From Diplocarpon mali (lineage: Eukaryota > Ascomycota > Leotiomycetes > Helotiales > Drepanopezizaceae), in the NCBI GenBank assembly GCA_024741835.1, contig JAENRP010000043.1:103367-167366 (forward strand): DNA of 64,000 nt, written 5' to 3'. The notes under the pieces are model-generated. The model searched no databases. It was not told the origin of the DNA and was given only the letters and a program-made list of their open reading frames with translations. Positions 1 to 10,748 of the stretch are shown here, piece by piece. The position numbers were made by a program, and so were the translations under genes. Every line of letters begins with the position of its first letter. Positions within the stretch are counted from its first letter, which is position 1.

Positions 1-1270
1 CGACTCAGGGGCTCGGGGAACTCCTCGCACCGACCTGGGCCTGGGCCTGGGCCTAGAACCTCTGGCGACATGGCGCCTCTCCGCCTTCTTGACCGACGGC
101 TAACCCTCCTCCAGATCTCTGCGGCGGTGCTGACGTCGTTTCTGGCTCGTGCTTTCGGTTCGATTCGCGGTGGCGATCTATTCTGCTTCTCGGCGCTCGC
201 CCAATCGTCCATTGCGCTGATCCTTCCCGGCTACATGGTTCTCTGCGGCTCTCTCGAGCTGCAGTCGCGCTCGATGGTCGCGGGCTCCGTCCGCATGGTG
301 TACTCCATCATCTACTCGCTGTTCCTCGGGTTCGGCATCACGATTGGGACGGCCTTTTACGGTTTGATGGACCCGAACGCCAGCAGCAGGACCACCTGCT
401 CGGATCAGCTTGGCGACTACTACAAGTGGTTGTTTGTCCCGCTGTTCACCCTCTGCCTGTGCATCATCAACCAAGCCAAGTGGAAGCAGATGCCGGTGAT
501 GCTTCTCATCTCCTTCGCTGGCTACGTCGTCAATTTCTTCAGTGCCAAGAAATTCCCATCCTCAGCACAGATTTCCAATACCTTTGGGGCTCTGGCCGTG
601 GGCGTCCTCGGCAACCTCTACTCACGCATGCGCCATGGGGTTGCTGCCGCAGCGCTCTTGCCGGCCATCTTTGTCCAGGTTCCGTCGGGTCTCGCAGCCT
701 CCGGGTCACTACTGGCCGGGCTGAGTAGTGCGGATCAGATCACCAACACCACGACCTACACCAACGGAACTCTGAAGATCAACGGCACCAGTCCTGTAAG
801 TGACGTCCATGACGGCCTCGGCCACCGTTTCCTCCAAATCATTGCGACTGGAAAGAAGGCCTACGTCACCTTGCCTATGGCGGTTTGTGCTTCCACCCTC
901 GGGTATTCTCCTTGGTCGGGATAGTAATACAGAACTACGTCCGTATCTCACTGCTATTTATGTGGACGATGTGGAGGGTCGGAAGTGGTTGAGGAATGAT
1001 TGCTGACGGTCCTGTGGCGCAGGTGACCCTCTCTGGAACTTCTTCTTCGGATCTCAACGGCATCGTGTTCAATGTTGGATACAGCATGATACAGGTCAGT
1101 CAGGAGCAGCTCCGGCGCGAGCGAACGAGTCGTCTCGGGGGGGGCGACAAGCAAAGAGCATACGCTAATCTCCGTACTAGGTCGCCATCGGTATCACAGT
1201 CGGGCTTTTCCTCAGTGCGTTGATCGTATACCCCTTCGGCAAGAGGCGGAGCGGGTTGTTCAGTTTCTAG
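1..1270 (+). CDS. Prm10/ThrE-like membrane protein, 3' part (partial)
   Basis: C-terminal portion of a multi-spanning membrane protein of the ThrE/DUF1212 family, called pheromone-regulated membrane protein 10 (Prm10) in yeast. The 5' end lies outside the window: the frame is open from base 1 through an ATG at 70. Exons read ..795, 1023-1094 and 1181-1270, all phase 0, with donors GTAAGT and GTCAGT and acceptors GCAG and CTAG. Several hydrophobic helices are seen, with the family-typical stretches FCFSALAQSSIALILPGY and GSLELQSRSMVAGSVRM, and a C-terminus reading IVYPFGKRRSGLFSF. The last two exons restore the final transmembrane helix, which the unspliced frame loses. In bacteria the family exports threonine/serine; the fungal substrate is not established. 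A GGGCCT repeat at about 34-55 lies in the open 5' stretch and may be coding linker or intron. The family call is confident; the transport role is inference. Confidence 0.85.
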
Positions 1271-2458
1271 GGAGTTCTTGGTTTGGATGTTGGGCCGGGC
1301 ACAGTCGGCGTGTACGGTCAAGATAATGGCGGCGGGAACAGGAGGAGTCGAGGATTGTGTACGGGTGGTTGGACTGGACCGGTCAGGAAAAGGAAGCGCC
1401 GGAGCAAAAGGCCAGGACGGAGTTCTGGGTTATTTCTTAGATTGGGCTAGAAGAATCGTGTACCATGGGCGTTTGTGGGATCTTATAGAAGTAGACTGGC
1501 TTGGGAGCCACCGGGCAGTAGTTAATCACGGAAAGGGGGGGGGATAATTCACAACCATGATGGTGTCTATATCCTATATCCATGTTATTGCCGCTTAGGG
1601 CCCCCTCCATCACTTGTGGTCCACTCGATTCGTTCCACACCTCCACATGGTCAGGGATACCGGCCAGACACCTACGTACCTCTCATTCGTCACACAAACT
1701 GCGACCTGCAACAACTGCAAACACAAGCCCAAGTCCTCCGCGGGAGGGCGGCCGGACGTCACGAACATCCTGGGCAGGGCCCGTCACGCTGGAGGTATCC
1801 GGGCCACACGCCCAGAAGATCAACGTCTCCCTCCACGTCTTTCCCCCGCGGGATGGGGGGGGGGGGGAGGGGGCACGTGGGAGGCCACGCGCGCGGGGCG
1901 GTGCGGTGCTGCGGGGGTCGCTCGCACCCGGCCAGGCCAGGCACTCGGCGGGCGTTGGGCGAGAGGTGTCTGGCCACGGCTGGATCCATCGGCTTCGTGC
2001 GGCGGTGGTGGATCGTGACGATGGCGAGGCAGCGGCGGATTTGTTCGGGGCGTGGCATGGCAGTGGTGCGAGGGCGGCACGGCTGTGGCGAGTGGGATGC
2101 CCGGACTGTTACTTCACGGAAGAGCAGCATGGCTGTCTCGGGAGTGGAGAGAGCACGAGCCGAAACTGAGGGGAGGGTGGTCAGCGACGAACACGACGCG
2201 ACGAGGACGGAGAAGAGAAAACTTCGAGGCCGAGGCACGCTCAGTCGGACCTTGAGAATGGCACGACAGCGCAGGGGAACAATCGAAGCTTGCCGGACGA
2301 GGCGAGGGAACTTTTGGAAGTGGCAACAAGGGCGACCACAGCGGCCGAAGGAAAACAAGTGCATCTCCACTTCTGGAAACAAAGGCAAGAGGATCCTCAA
2401 ATGCCAAAGACATGGGCATCGCTGCGCCTGTCCTGCAACCGCGCAGCCCTGCAGGTAC
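1271..2458. other. Intergenic, G-tract rich, no supported gene
   Basis: This is the tail-to-tail gap between the Prm10-like gene and the p25 gene. Long open frames occur on both strands because the DNA is GC-rich, but none shows a recognisable domain, introns or a convincing start. It holds a 9-G run at 1535-1543 and a 13-G run at 1855-1867. Confidence 0.6.
1855..1867 (+). repeat. 13-nt poly-G run
   Basis: Thirteen consecutive G residues are broken by one A and followed by four more G. This is a simple-sequence run in intergenic DNA and a likely site of length error in assembly. Confidence 0.9.
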
Positions 2459-3187
2459 TCAGTTGTTACCAACACTCCTGTAAACCTCCCGCAGATCCAT
2501 CCCGTCGATCTCCCCCTCCGCGATCTCAGCCACAACTCTGCCCGGTCGCCCTGCCACCACGGAGAAGCTCGGTATCACCATGTTCGGCGGCACAACCGTC
2601 CCATCCAGTATCTTGACGTAGTCCTTGATGATCGTGAATTTGCCAACCACGCAATTGGATCCGATACTGACATGGCTGCCTATGAGCGCTGCTTCGATAA
2701 TGGAGCCTGCGCCGACAAAGACATGGTCCGCGATTTTGAGGGGGTAGTGTGAGAATTGCCTGGAGGTCTACGTTAGTCTGGCTGTCTACAGGAAACCCAT
2801 GTTCTCGGTCCAGGTCACCTAGCAGAGCAGAGACTGTGGAGTTGAGAACCGATGCCGCCTACCCCTTATACAGCTTCCCAGGCGGCCTCAACTCACACCC
2901 TCGACTGAAGAAGCAATACCGCCCGATAGCTACCGCCACCGCATTGCTTTGCTTCTCGCTCGGGTTGCTGGCGGGAAATGTGCGCAGAAGGTCGCCGCGG
3001 ATGATGACTTCGGCTTGGATGACTGTCTTGCCCCCGAGGATGATATTCGTGGTGCCGATGATTTGGGAGCGGCGAGAGACTTTGTTTCCAGTATCCTAAC
3101 GGGGGGTCAGTCGGAGTGTTGAGGCATAGCACGGGACATAAAGCTTACGGTCTCGATGTACTCGCCCTTCGCAGGCTTCTTAGACAT
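2459..3187 (-). CDS. Dynactin subunit p25 (DCTN5-like), left-handed beta-helix protein
   Basis: Encodes a 190-aa homologue of dynactin p25, a pointed-end component of the dynactin complex that helps cytoplasmic dynein bind cargo such as early endosomes in filamentous fungi. Exons are 3187-3149, 3095-2863 and 2759-2459 (39, 233 and 301 nt). The start reads MSKKPAKGEYIET and the junctions restore KLYKGQFSHYPLKIADHVF. Hexapeptide turns of the gamma-carbonic-anhydrase-like beta-helix are visible (IIGTTNIILGGKTVI, then HVFVGAGSIIEAALIGSHVS), followed by the p25-typical VVPPNMVIPSFSVV. Human p25 is 182 aa, so length fits. Single gene, convergent with the Prm10-like gene. No catalytic residues are expected, since p25 is structural. 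High confidence. Confidence 0.92.
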
Positions 3188-3615
3188 CGCGCTGACATGT
3201 CAAGTGTGGTCGGTGACAGGACGACGAAGCTTCGTGCTCGGCAAGGATGTCTAGCTGAGCAACTACCTAGGTCCGCGAACCCCTGTGTGCACACGTGATA
3301 CTATACAGCCTTGCTTGGCTGGACCCGAAGTTGACAGAGCCTGAAGAGAGCAGGGCTTAAGAAGTTCAGAAGTGAATGGCTACTCGTGCACTGGCATTTT
3401 CTGCTGGAGCAGGCTGGTTCTCAGAACAGACACCTTCTGTCACGAGGCTGACGAGAGAGCACCAGCCTTCCAGCCTTGTCGCGCACGTCCTGTAGGAATG
3501 TGCCGAGCATCCTTCACCACTTCCCCATACTTCTCTCAAGCAAGACCTCGTTGATGGCTCGCAATAAGCCATTCTGCTTCCCACCACGGCGTCAGATTCC
3601 ATAGCGCTCGCAGAC
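3188..3615. promoter_or_regulatory. Divergent promoter gap between p25 and sugar transporter
   Basis: A 428-bp gap between two head-to-head genes must hold both promoters. A CACGTG hexamer lies near 3292. No other specific element is clear. Confidence 0.4.
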
Positions 3616-5330
3616 ATGGCAGACTCGGCCGAGGAACCGTTGATCCGCCATGAAGCCCCCAATCTTGCTGACTTGAGCGATGTCTCCCTGCTGCTGGAGA
3701 AGAACCTACGACACCCTGGGATCTTTGTGTGGCTCTTGACCTTCTCTGCTGGAATTAGTGGGCTGCTATTTGGATGTGTGTGGCAGGCCGCAAGACACGA
3801 TCGGGCTTCGCTAACATTCTCAGATGATACAGGCGTCATTTCCGCAACGCTCGTCTCGATCAATAGCTCTTTGGGACATCCATTGACGACTCTCGACAAG
3901 TCGCTCATAACATCTGCCACAGCTTTGTTTGCTCTGCTAGTCTCGCCTGTCTCCGGGATTCTTGCGGACAGGCTTGGCCGCAAACGCGTTGTGCTTCTGG
4001 CAGACCTGGCATTCATCCTCGGTGCCATCCTCCAGGCCATCTCCTCCTCCGTGTTCCTTATGATCGCTGGCCGTTCGGTGGTCGGATTGGCAGTTGGCGC
4101 TGGTAGTTTTGCGGCACCGCTTTACATTTCAGAACTTTCGCCCGCTCCATTCAGAGGTCGCTTGATGACATTGAATGTCTTGTTCATTACAGTTGGTCAA
4201 GTGGTAGCATATGTCGTGGGATGGGTCTTCGTGCAATGGGGACATGAAAACACTGCTTGGAGATGGATCGTTGGTCTGGGTGCTGTGCCCGCTGGGGTCC
4301 AAATGCTCACTATGGTTATAATGCCAGAGACCCCACGATGGTTAGTCATGGTCAACAGGCATGATGAGGCAAGGAATGTGTTGAACAAGGTATTTGGATC
4401 TGGGCCCGAAATCCAGAAAATGGCCGATCGGGTCTTGAGAGGTATCGAGGAAGAGGTCCGCGAAGAAGAGGAAGCGAAGAAGAGAAGATTGAGCGGGCAG
4501 ACGAGACAAGAGCGGAATTCTCGGCTCGCAGCTGCGAAAGACAATTGGGCGGAGCTTGTCCGAATCCCTGGAAATAGGAGAGCTTTGACCATTGCATGCT
4601 TATTGCAGGGCCTGCAACAACTTAGTGGATTCGTACGTAGGTCACATCAGGGGCTTCTATACTACTAACAAGTGTCCAGAATTCGCTGATGTACTTCTCC
4701 GCCACAATTTTCACCATGCTGGGTTTCGACAGCCCCACGTTGACCTCACTCACGGTGGCTGTAACCAATTTCATCACGACTTGCGCCGCCCTATTCCTGA
4801 TTGATCGCATCGGCAGACGAAGGATTCTACTCTCCTCCATCCCAATCATGGCTGTTGGTCTCTTTCTATGCGCCGTAGGCTTCAATTTTATTGAACTGCC
4901 CTCAGATCTGCATTCATTCAGCCCTGCCCATCCAATGGCTGCACGCGAGGAAATTCCTCTATCTAAAAGTACGGCCCCTATGCTGGTTCTTGTGAGTATC
5001 ATGTTGTATGTCGGAGCATATGCACTTGGTCTCGGAAACGTTCCCTGGATGCAAAGCGAACTTTTTCCTCTTAATGTCCGCTCTCTCGGCTCAGGAATAA
5101 GCACCAGTACCAATTGGGGTGCGAACTTTGTCGTGGGATTGACCTTTCTCCCAATGATAGTATTCCTGACGCCACCTTGGACGTTCGCCATCTATGGCTT
5201 GGTCTGCATCGGAGGATGGGTGGCTATTTGGGCCATATATCCGGAGACAAAGGGGATGAGCCTGGAGGAGATGAGTGCATTGCTAGCAGATGGCTGGGGT
5301 GTGCAGGAGAGCTTGCGAAGAGTAGATTGA
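3616..5330 (+). CDS. MFS sugar transporter, myo-inositol/H+ symporter type
   Basis: A 539-aa plasma-membrane major facilitator of the sugar porter family; the closest family by eye is the fungal myo-inositol transporter (Itr) group. Exons are 3616-3775, 3824-4632 and 4680-5330. The 48-nt first intron is a multiple of three with no stop, but splicing restores GYDTGVIS at residues 53-60, which the unspliced frame lacks. Other family marks are DRLGRKR (102-108), YISELSPAPFRGR, PETPRW, DRIGRRR and the C-terminal PETKG. Twelve helices are expected, with a cytosolic loop rich in R/E/K between helices 6 and 7. The start is the first ATG of the frame. Substrate assignment to inositol is inference from motif similarity; a hexose or polyol cannot be excluded. 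Confidence 0.9.
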
Positions 5331-6278
5331 CAGTTGATAGCGATTGCCTGCTTGTTGATACCATATGTAGTGCTACGCTGTAGCTATGCTATAACCTAGT
5401 TTGCAAAGCACATCTCCTTGGTAGTGACTGATCTTAAAGCTGAGGAGCCGGAGACATCACAGAAAGTGCCAGGGCAAGTAATATATCACTTGTTGGGTGT
5501 CATCAGTTTACAGCTAAACGCCAGCTCGCTTAATGTGGGTCGGTTCCGTACAGAAACAACGCCACTGCTGTTCTCTGTGCTTGTCGAACAATCCATGTGC
5601 TCAATAGATATTTCCAAGCACCCCACTTACCAAAAGCTTTCCACAGTAACGATTGTCACACCCGTATGGGGTATCCGTATCTCCTCACTAAACCCGGGTT
5701 TATCGCCTCTCTTGCCGTGGGTAGGCTGCATCATGATCCACGGCGCGCATAAAAATGGAGTCAATAAAAGCTTGTTTCTCCTTAAATCCGCTTCACCTGC
5801 CGAATTCCGTGCATATGATATCATGGCATCTCGGCTCATGAAAACTCTAATAAAAAACCTTCTTTCGGTAGTCTTTTCTATCCTTGTTGATCTTGGCATG
5901 TTGTTCCTGATATTGTTCTAATACGAGCAACTAGCTGGAGATGGCTTTGGCGTGTACTAATACGGTATACGTGACGTGTTTCCAAAGAACATTTTAGGAA
6001 TAACCTCTAAGTCTTGGATGCCGCTTGCTAACATCGCTCGACATCTGGTCCCTTGTTTGAAATTCACTTTCTGTGATGGTGCAAGTTTCATCTGGTGTTG
6101 ACAAATTTATATATATACATATATATACACGCCTCGGCTCTTTCCTATCAGATACCGAGGCAATCGGCCCAACCAGCCGCCCCTAATTTGATAAGAAACA
6201 GCCTTGTGCCCACCACTTTGCCTTGGAACCCAAACCCAGTTTTCTACTTTTCAGCACACTACCATCCAGGTCGTCACC
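5331..6278. other. Intergenic / promoter of the DHA1 transporter
   Basis: Gap of 948 bp between two plus-strand transporter genes. It ends with a (TA)n tract and a pyrimidine-rich stretch ahead of the ATG. A 167-codon frame in 5418-5921 lacks an ATG start at its head and has no recognisable domain. Confidence 0.5.
6108..6128. repeat. TA dinucleotide tract
   Basis: About 20 bp of TATATATATACATATATATA lie 150 bp upstream of the transporter ATG. It may contribute a TATA-like element. Confidence 0.8.
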
Positions 6279-8282
6279 ATGAACGAAGCAGATATTGCCA
6301 TGCAGAGGAACGAGCGCGACGCGTCTCCGGAGCGCTTCGCCAGCATACCGTACCTACGCCCCAGCCATGAAATCGAGCGCATTGCAAGCGTATCGAGCTG
6401 CTCGACAGGCTCCTCCGAGGAACCTGTGTCGCGCCGAGAGAGGATGATGAGGCGAGTCTCGACGCAGAAGGATTTGGAGAGGCATCCTACTGTCCTATCA
6501 CGAATACAGACTGCGAAATCGCAACATACTGGAACCGTGGGACGCTCAGTCACGGACAAGTCGATGGAGAGCAGACGCGCGCTACCTGAGATGGGATTGG
6601 GGAAACCATATCCGCCACCGTTACCAGATCAGGAAGAATACGTCGTCGAGTTCGAAGGGCCTGATGATCCGCTGCATCCTCAGAATTGGCCAATGAGGAA
6701 AAAGTTAGTCGCTTGGCTTTTGAGACGATAAGGATATGTCTAATGGAAGCAGAATCTTGACTGCGGTGATCCTTGGCTACACGACATTGGTATCAGCCTT
6801 TACTTCGAGTATCTTCTCGACTGCTACAAGAACAGTTGCTGCCCAGTACCATGTGTCGACGGAAGTTGGCCTGCTCGGACTTTCGCTCTACGTGCTTGGT
6901 TTCGCTCTCGGTCCTGTTTTCTGGGCTCCTCTGAGCGAACTGAGGGGAAGACGACTACCACTGGTCTTGTCGATGTTTGGGTTCTCCATCTTTCAAGTTG
7001 GCGTTGCGGCTGGGAAGGACCTGCAGACTATCTTGCTATGCCGTTTCTGGGGAGGTCAGTCTACTCGCTCCTTTTGGCTGCTTCAGGCCCAAAATCTGAC
7101 ATGCACTAGGGATATTTGGAGCTAGTCCTCTCGCAATCGTCGCGGCCGTTTTCTCAGATATGTTTGATAACCGGACTCGTGGCTTGGCTATCACGCTTTT
7201 CTCCATGACAGTCTTCACCGGACCGCTTCTCGCACCATTCGTCGGTGGCTTCATTGTTGAGAGTTCCTTGGGCTGGAGGTGGACCGAATGGCTCGTCGCT
7301 ATCATGGGATTTGTAGCATTCTTCCTTGAACTGATTTTTCTGGAGGAGACATACCCACCCGTCATTCTGATCACCAAGGCCTCCGAGCTACGACGAAGAA
7401 CCAAGAACTGGGGTATTCATGCCAAGCAAGAAGAAATTGAAATCGACTTCCGCGAATTACTCACCAAGAACTTCTCGCGTCCGATGCGAATCCTCTTCAC
7501 GGAGCCGATCGTTCTCCTCCTGTCCATTTACATGGCATTTATCTACGGCCTCCTCTACCTCTTCTTGACAGCCTATCCGATCGTCTTCCAACAGATCCAT
7601 GGCATGAACGGTGGTGTCGGAGGTCTGCCTTACTTTGGGATGGTTGTCGGCATGCTCATTGCCGGTCTCTACGTTGCTCTCACGCAGCCAAGCTATAACA
7701 GAAAGCTCCTCGCTAATAACGGCGTCCCGATTCCGGAATGGCGTTTACCCCCTGTCATTTTCGGAGGTCTATCTTTCGCTGCGGGCCTCTTCTGGTTCGG
7801 TAAGTCGTCAAGGGACCTTGAGCATATCTGATGACCAGCATTGTCGCTAACCAAGAACAGGCTGGAGTGGATACAAAGAAAGCATCCACTGGATCGTGCC
7901 AACATTGTCTGGACTGCTCACCGGGTTTGGGCTTCTAGCCATCTTCCTCCAATCCCTCAACTACTTGGTCGACGCATACCTCATGTTCGCCGCTTCTGCG
8001 ATTGCGGGCAACACATTCCTCCGTTCGCTAGCAGGAGCCGGATTCCCGCTCTTTTCCCAGTACATGTTTGCCGCCCTTGGGGTCAACTGGAGTGGTACAC
8101 TCCTTGGCTGCGTAGCGCTCATCTTGGTTCCTATTCCTGTGATATTCTATAAGTACGGCGAGAAAATCCGACGCAAGAGTGCGTTCGCACCAACTAGGCT
8201 TGTTGACCATGTGAGCGATGAAGAACAGCCGGTGGTTGCGGAGAAGGTCGATACCAGGGCGAACTCGGATAAAAATGTATAA
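6279..8282 (+). CDS. MFS transporter, DHA1 (drug:H+ / polyamine-type) family
   Basis: A 612-aa 12-helix exporter of the fungal DHA1 type (Tpo/Flr1/bicyclomycin-resistance-like). Exons are 6279-6703, 6753-7054, 7110-7799 and 7861-8282, and each junction restores the frame. The long hydrophilic N-terminus (about 140 aa, Ser/Arg-rich) precedes helix 1, as in Tpo-type proteins. Family marks are the motif-A-like LSELRGRR after helix 2 and LGWRWTEW before helix 6. The start at 6279 follows a CACC context; an upstream non-ATG extension of the same frame was not used. The tail is acidic and Lys-rich. Substrate is unknown. It lies downstream of the sugar transporter in the same orientation, but fungal spacing gives no reason to link their functions. 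Confidence 0.9.
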
Positions 8283-9156
8283 GACGAGATCGAGAACTCT
8301 CTCGGCCTTCGGTCTACCTACTGTTACTCCTGATCATAAAATAGGGCTCGTGCGAAGAGGGGCGGCGTTGAGGCGTGGGGCCCTGTGGCGGCTTAGAGTC
8401 TGTATTATATACATGGGAAGGTTGTCTGAACACGCTTTTGATACCCATGGGGTTATGGCGGCATTTGGGCCCCGCCGTCCAGACGGGCTAGTTGAGAGCA
8501 TCATTCAGCTCAGGAATGGAAAACTATAATTCCCCACCACGGGCTAGCGAACAATCCCCAGAGCGCCTCTGACTCGGTGCCCCTCTGGATTGCCCAGGTG
8601 GAAAGTAGCCACCGGCCCACGTACGGTTTCCCCGGCTGCCAGGATCCTCTCGGCGCAGGTCCTCCCGCTGCAAACACTCGATCCTGAGATCGCCTCGCCT
8701 CGCTGCCCCAAACCAGACCCGCGATCCGACTTCCCCGCGTAGGTCAGCGGGAGACGCTTGCCTCTGGCTGCCGGGCTCCAGGCTCTCGGTGCGGACTCCG
8801 GGTCAGGCGAGCCAGTGGCGTGGAAGCGAAACGAAGCTGAGGTGCGATGGGAGGAGGCGCGTGTGCGCCGTCGTGGCGGGTGAGGTAGAGCAGGCCTTGA
8901 GGTCCGCATCAGCTTCATCACATTGCACTGGAGATGGTCGTGCTCTGGATAGCGCGGAGCAAATGTTGGCCAGTGTAAATGGGACAACCCAATTTTATGG
9001 TTCAGCTAATCGCAAAGACGGGGGTGAGACCTGCAGCAGTGCCACGCTAGGTGTCGCATCAATTTATATCTGGCTATCCGACGAACCATCTAGCTGTCTC
9101 GACAGTTTGGAAGCCAGACAAGCAGCATTGCCTTCCGGGTCTCGTACATCCCTCAC
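8283..9156. other. Intergenic between convergent transporter and IDO genes
   Basis: The 874-bp tail-to-tail gap has open frames on both strands in a GC-rich middle part (8544-8987), but no recognisable protein. It probably carries the two 3' UTRs. Confidence 0.5.
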
Positions 9157-10748
9157 CTACTCAGCCCTCCCCGTCTTGGCATCTACATTCCTCTCCTCGC
9201 AGTACTTGTGGACCTCCTTGGTCAGCGTCTCTTTCTGCTGAATCGCGAAGTCCATAACCTCCTCACATTCCCTGCCCAGGTCCTTCCCACTACCCTCCCA
9301 CACCTCGACCATGGCATTCAGAACAGCCTGCAACTGGTTCGGCAACCATGTCACGATGGGGCTTCCCCCAGTGGCGACCGGGTGAGTGGTCTTCTTGAGG
9401 ATGTACTCGCGGGTGAAACACCAGTGGCGCCATCGGAAATCGCGGACTTGGTTCAGGGCCAGCAGGTAGAGGGCTGTGGAGGTCCGATCTTGCAGGGAGT
9501 AGGAACGGAAAGAGAGGAGCGAGGACCGCGAGCGCACGTACTCGAGAAACTCGCGGTGGTTGCCGGGTCGGTAGGAGCGGAAGTCCTGGAGGATGGCTGT
9601 GAGTGGTGTATCAGGCATCGTGATCTGGAGCAGATTATCGCAGAGGGGGATCTATGAAGCATTAAATGGTGCTTTGCAGTGACATCTGCGAGGCTTGGAT
9701 GGGAATACGCACCATGCTATCGTTGGCACCGCTCTCTCCACGGAACGACATTGGCTCCTCCGACACTCCTTCGTAAACGACGCCATGAGGGAACATGCTC
9801 TGGCTAGTGATACCGAAGATGAAGGTGCGGAACGAAATATAGTCTCCTGGCTTACTCTTTCCCCACATACCTCGCCACATGTCAATTTCAGGCGTCTTTG
9901 CGAAATCGTGCGACGGGGAGAGGGGGGTAGGACTTACCGTCCATGACTTTGTTGACTTTCGTCATGCTCGAGACGACTTTTTCCATGCCGAGGTTGAAGG
10001 CGTTGCGGTCGTTGCTCTCGCACGCATCCAGGGTAGAGACGACACCATCGACGAGGGGTCCGGAGTTCTGAACCATGTCAACGTGCACGAGGACGAAACC
10101 TGCTTCGGAAGACTTGGGGTCGAGACCGTGTTCAAAGGCACGGATTAGACGCAGATTATCATAAGCGAGACCCAGCTTGGGATCTTCGAGGCGGTAGTTG
10201 AAAAGTGCATAAGAGCCAGCATACTCCATGAATGGCTTGAAGCCAGCCCTATTTTTTGGTAAGCGAGGGGTCAATAGTGTCCAGTGGGAGAGGACAAACA
10301 ATTCAGCACATCTCGAGATAGGCAACGAGATGACGGCAGGCAGCGTCTGGCGACCAAGTCCATAGCCCTCTCCTTTCAGGAAGCGCTCATGACACGGCTC
10401 GAGTAGGTAGGCCGAGGCTAGGAAAGAGTAATCTCTATACAAAGCATTCTGTAGAGGCAAGTTGTCTTTGTACTTGTTGACAGCACTGGTCAGGTCAGGC
10501 AACTCCTTGAGGACAGCCTCGCCTAGGGTGAAGGTTGCCAGTAGGCCAGGGGTCCCCTCGAGGGTTTTGATGGGCATGCGAGACAAGATGGACTCGAGCG
10601 CAGCGAACTCCGAGGGAAGTGAGATAATAGGCTCTTGCCGAGGAAGAAAACCTCGGGTTGTTGAGACCATGAAGGCTGGAAGGCTGGTGTCTTCCGGCTT
10701 GGTGTCACGGAGGACGTTGAAGGGGGCGGAGGTGGTGATGGATCCCAT
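9157..10748 (-). CDS. Indoleamine 2,3-dioxygenase (IDO), haem enzyme of tryptophan breakdown
   Basis: A 470-aa IDO-family protein that oxidises L-tryptophan to N-formylkynurenine, first step of the kynurenine/NAD route. Exons are 10748-10300, 10248-9938, 9870-9713 and 9651-9157. Splicing restores CAELAGFKPFMEYAGSYALF, KVMDGMWGKSKPGDYISFR and GANDSMIPLCDNLLQ. Family marks are NHREFL (about 337-342) and THPVATGGSPIVTWLPNQL, whose His396 is the expected proximal haem ligand. Length is close to yeast Bna2 (453 aa). The first intron is 51 nt without a stop, so retention would add 17 residues in frame. Fungi often carry several IDO paralogues with different activity; which class this is (alpha, beta or gamma) cannot be told by eye. 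Confidence 0.93.

Noticed and set aside
1616..2752. 378-codon plus-strand frame and a 258-codon minus-strand frame overlapping it
   Set aside because: GC-rich low-stop DNA, Arg-rich nonsense-like translation, no introns or domain; part overlaps the antisense of the p25 gene.
5418..5921. 167-codon plus-strand frame between the two transporters
   Set aside because: Starts from a non-ATG codon, no recognisable domain, composition like translated non-coding DNA.
3616..8282. Two adjacent MFS genes as part of a secondary-metabolite cluster
   Set aside because: No synthase, P450 or pathway regulator nearby; neighbours are housekeeping genes.
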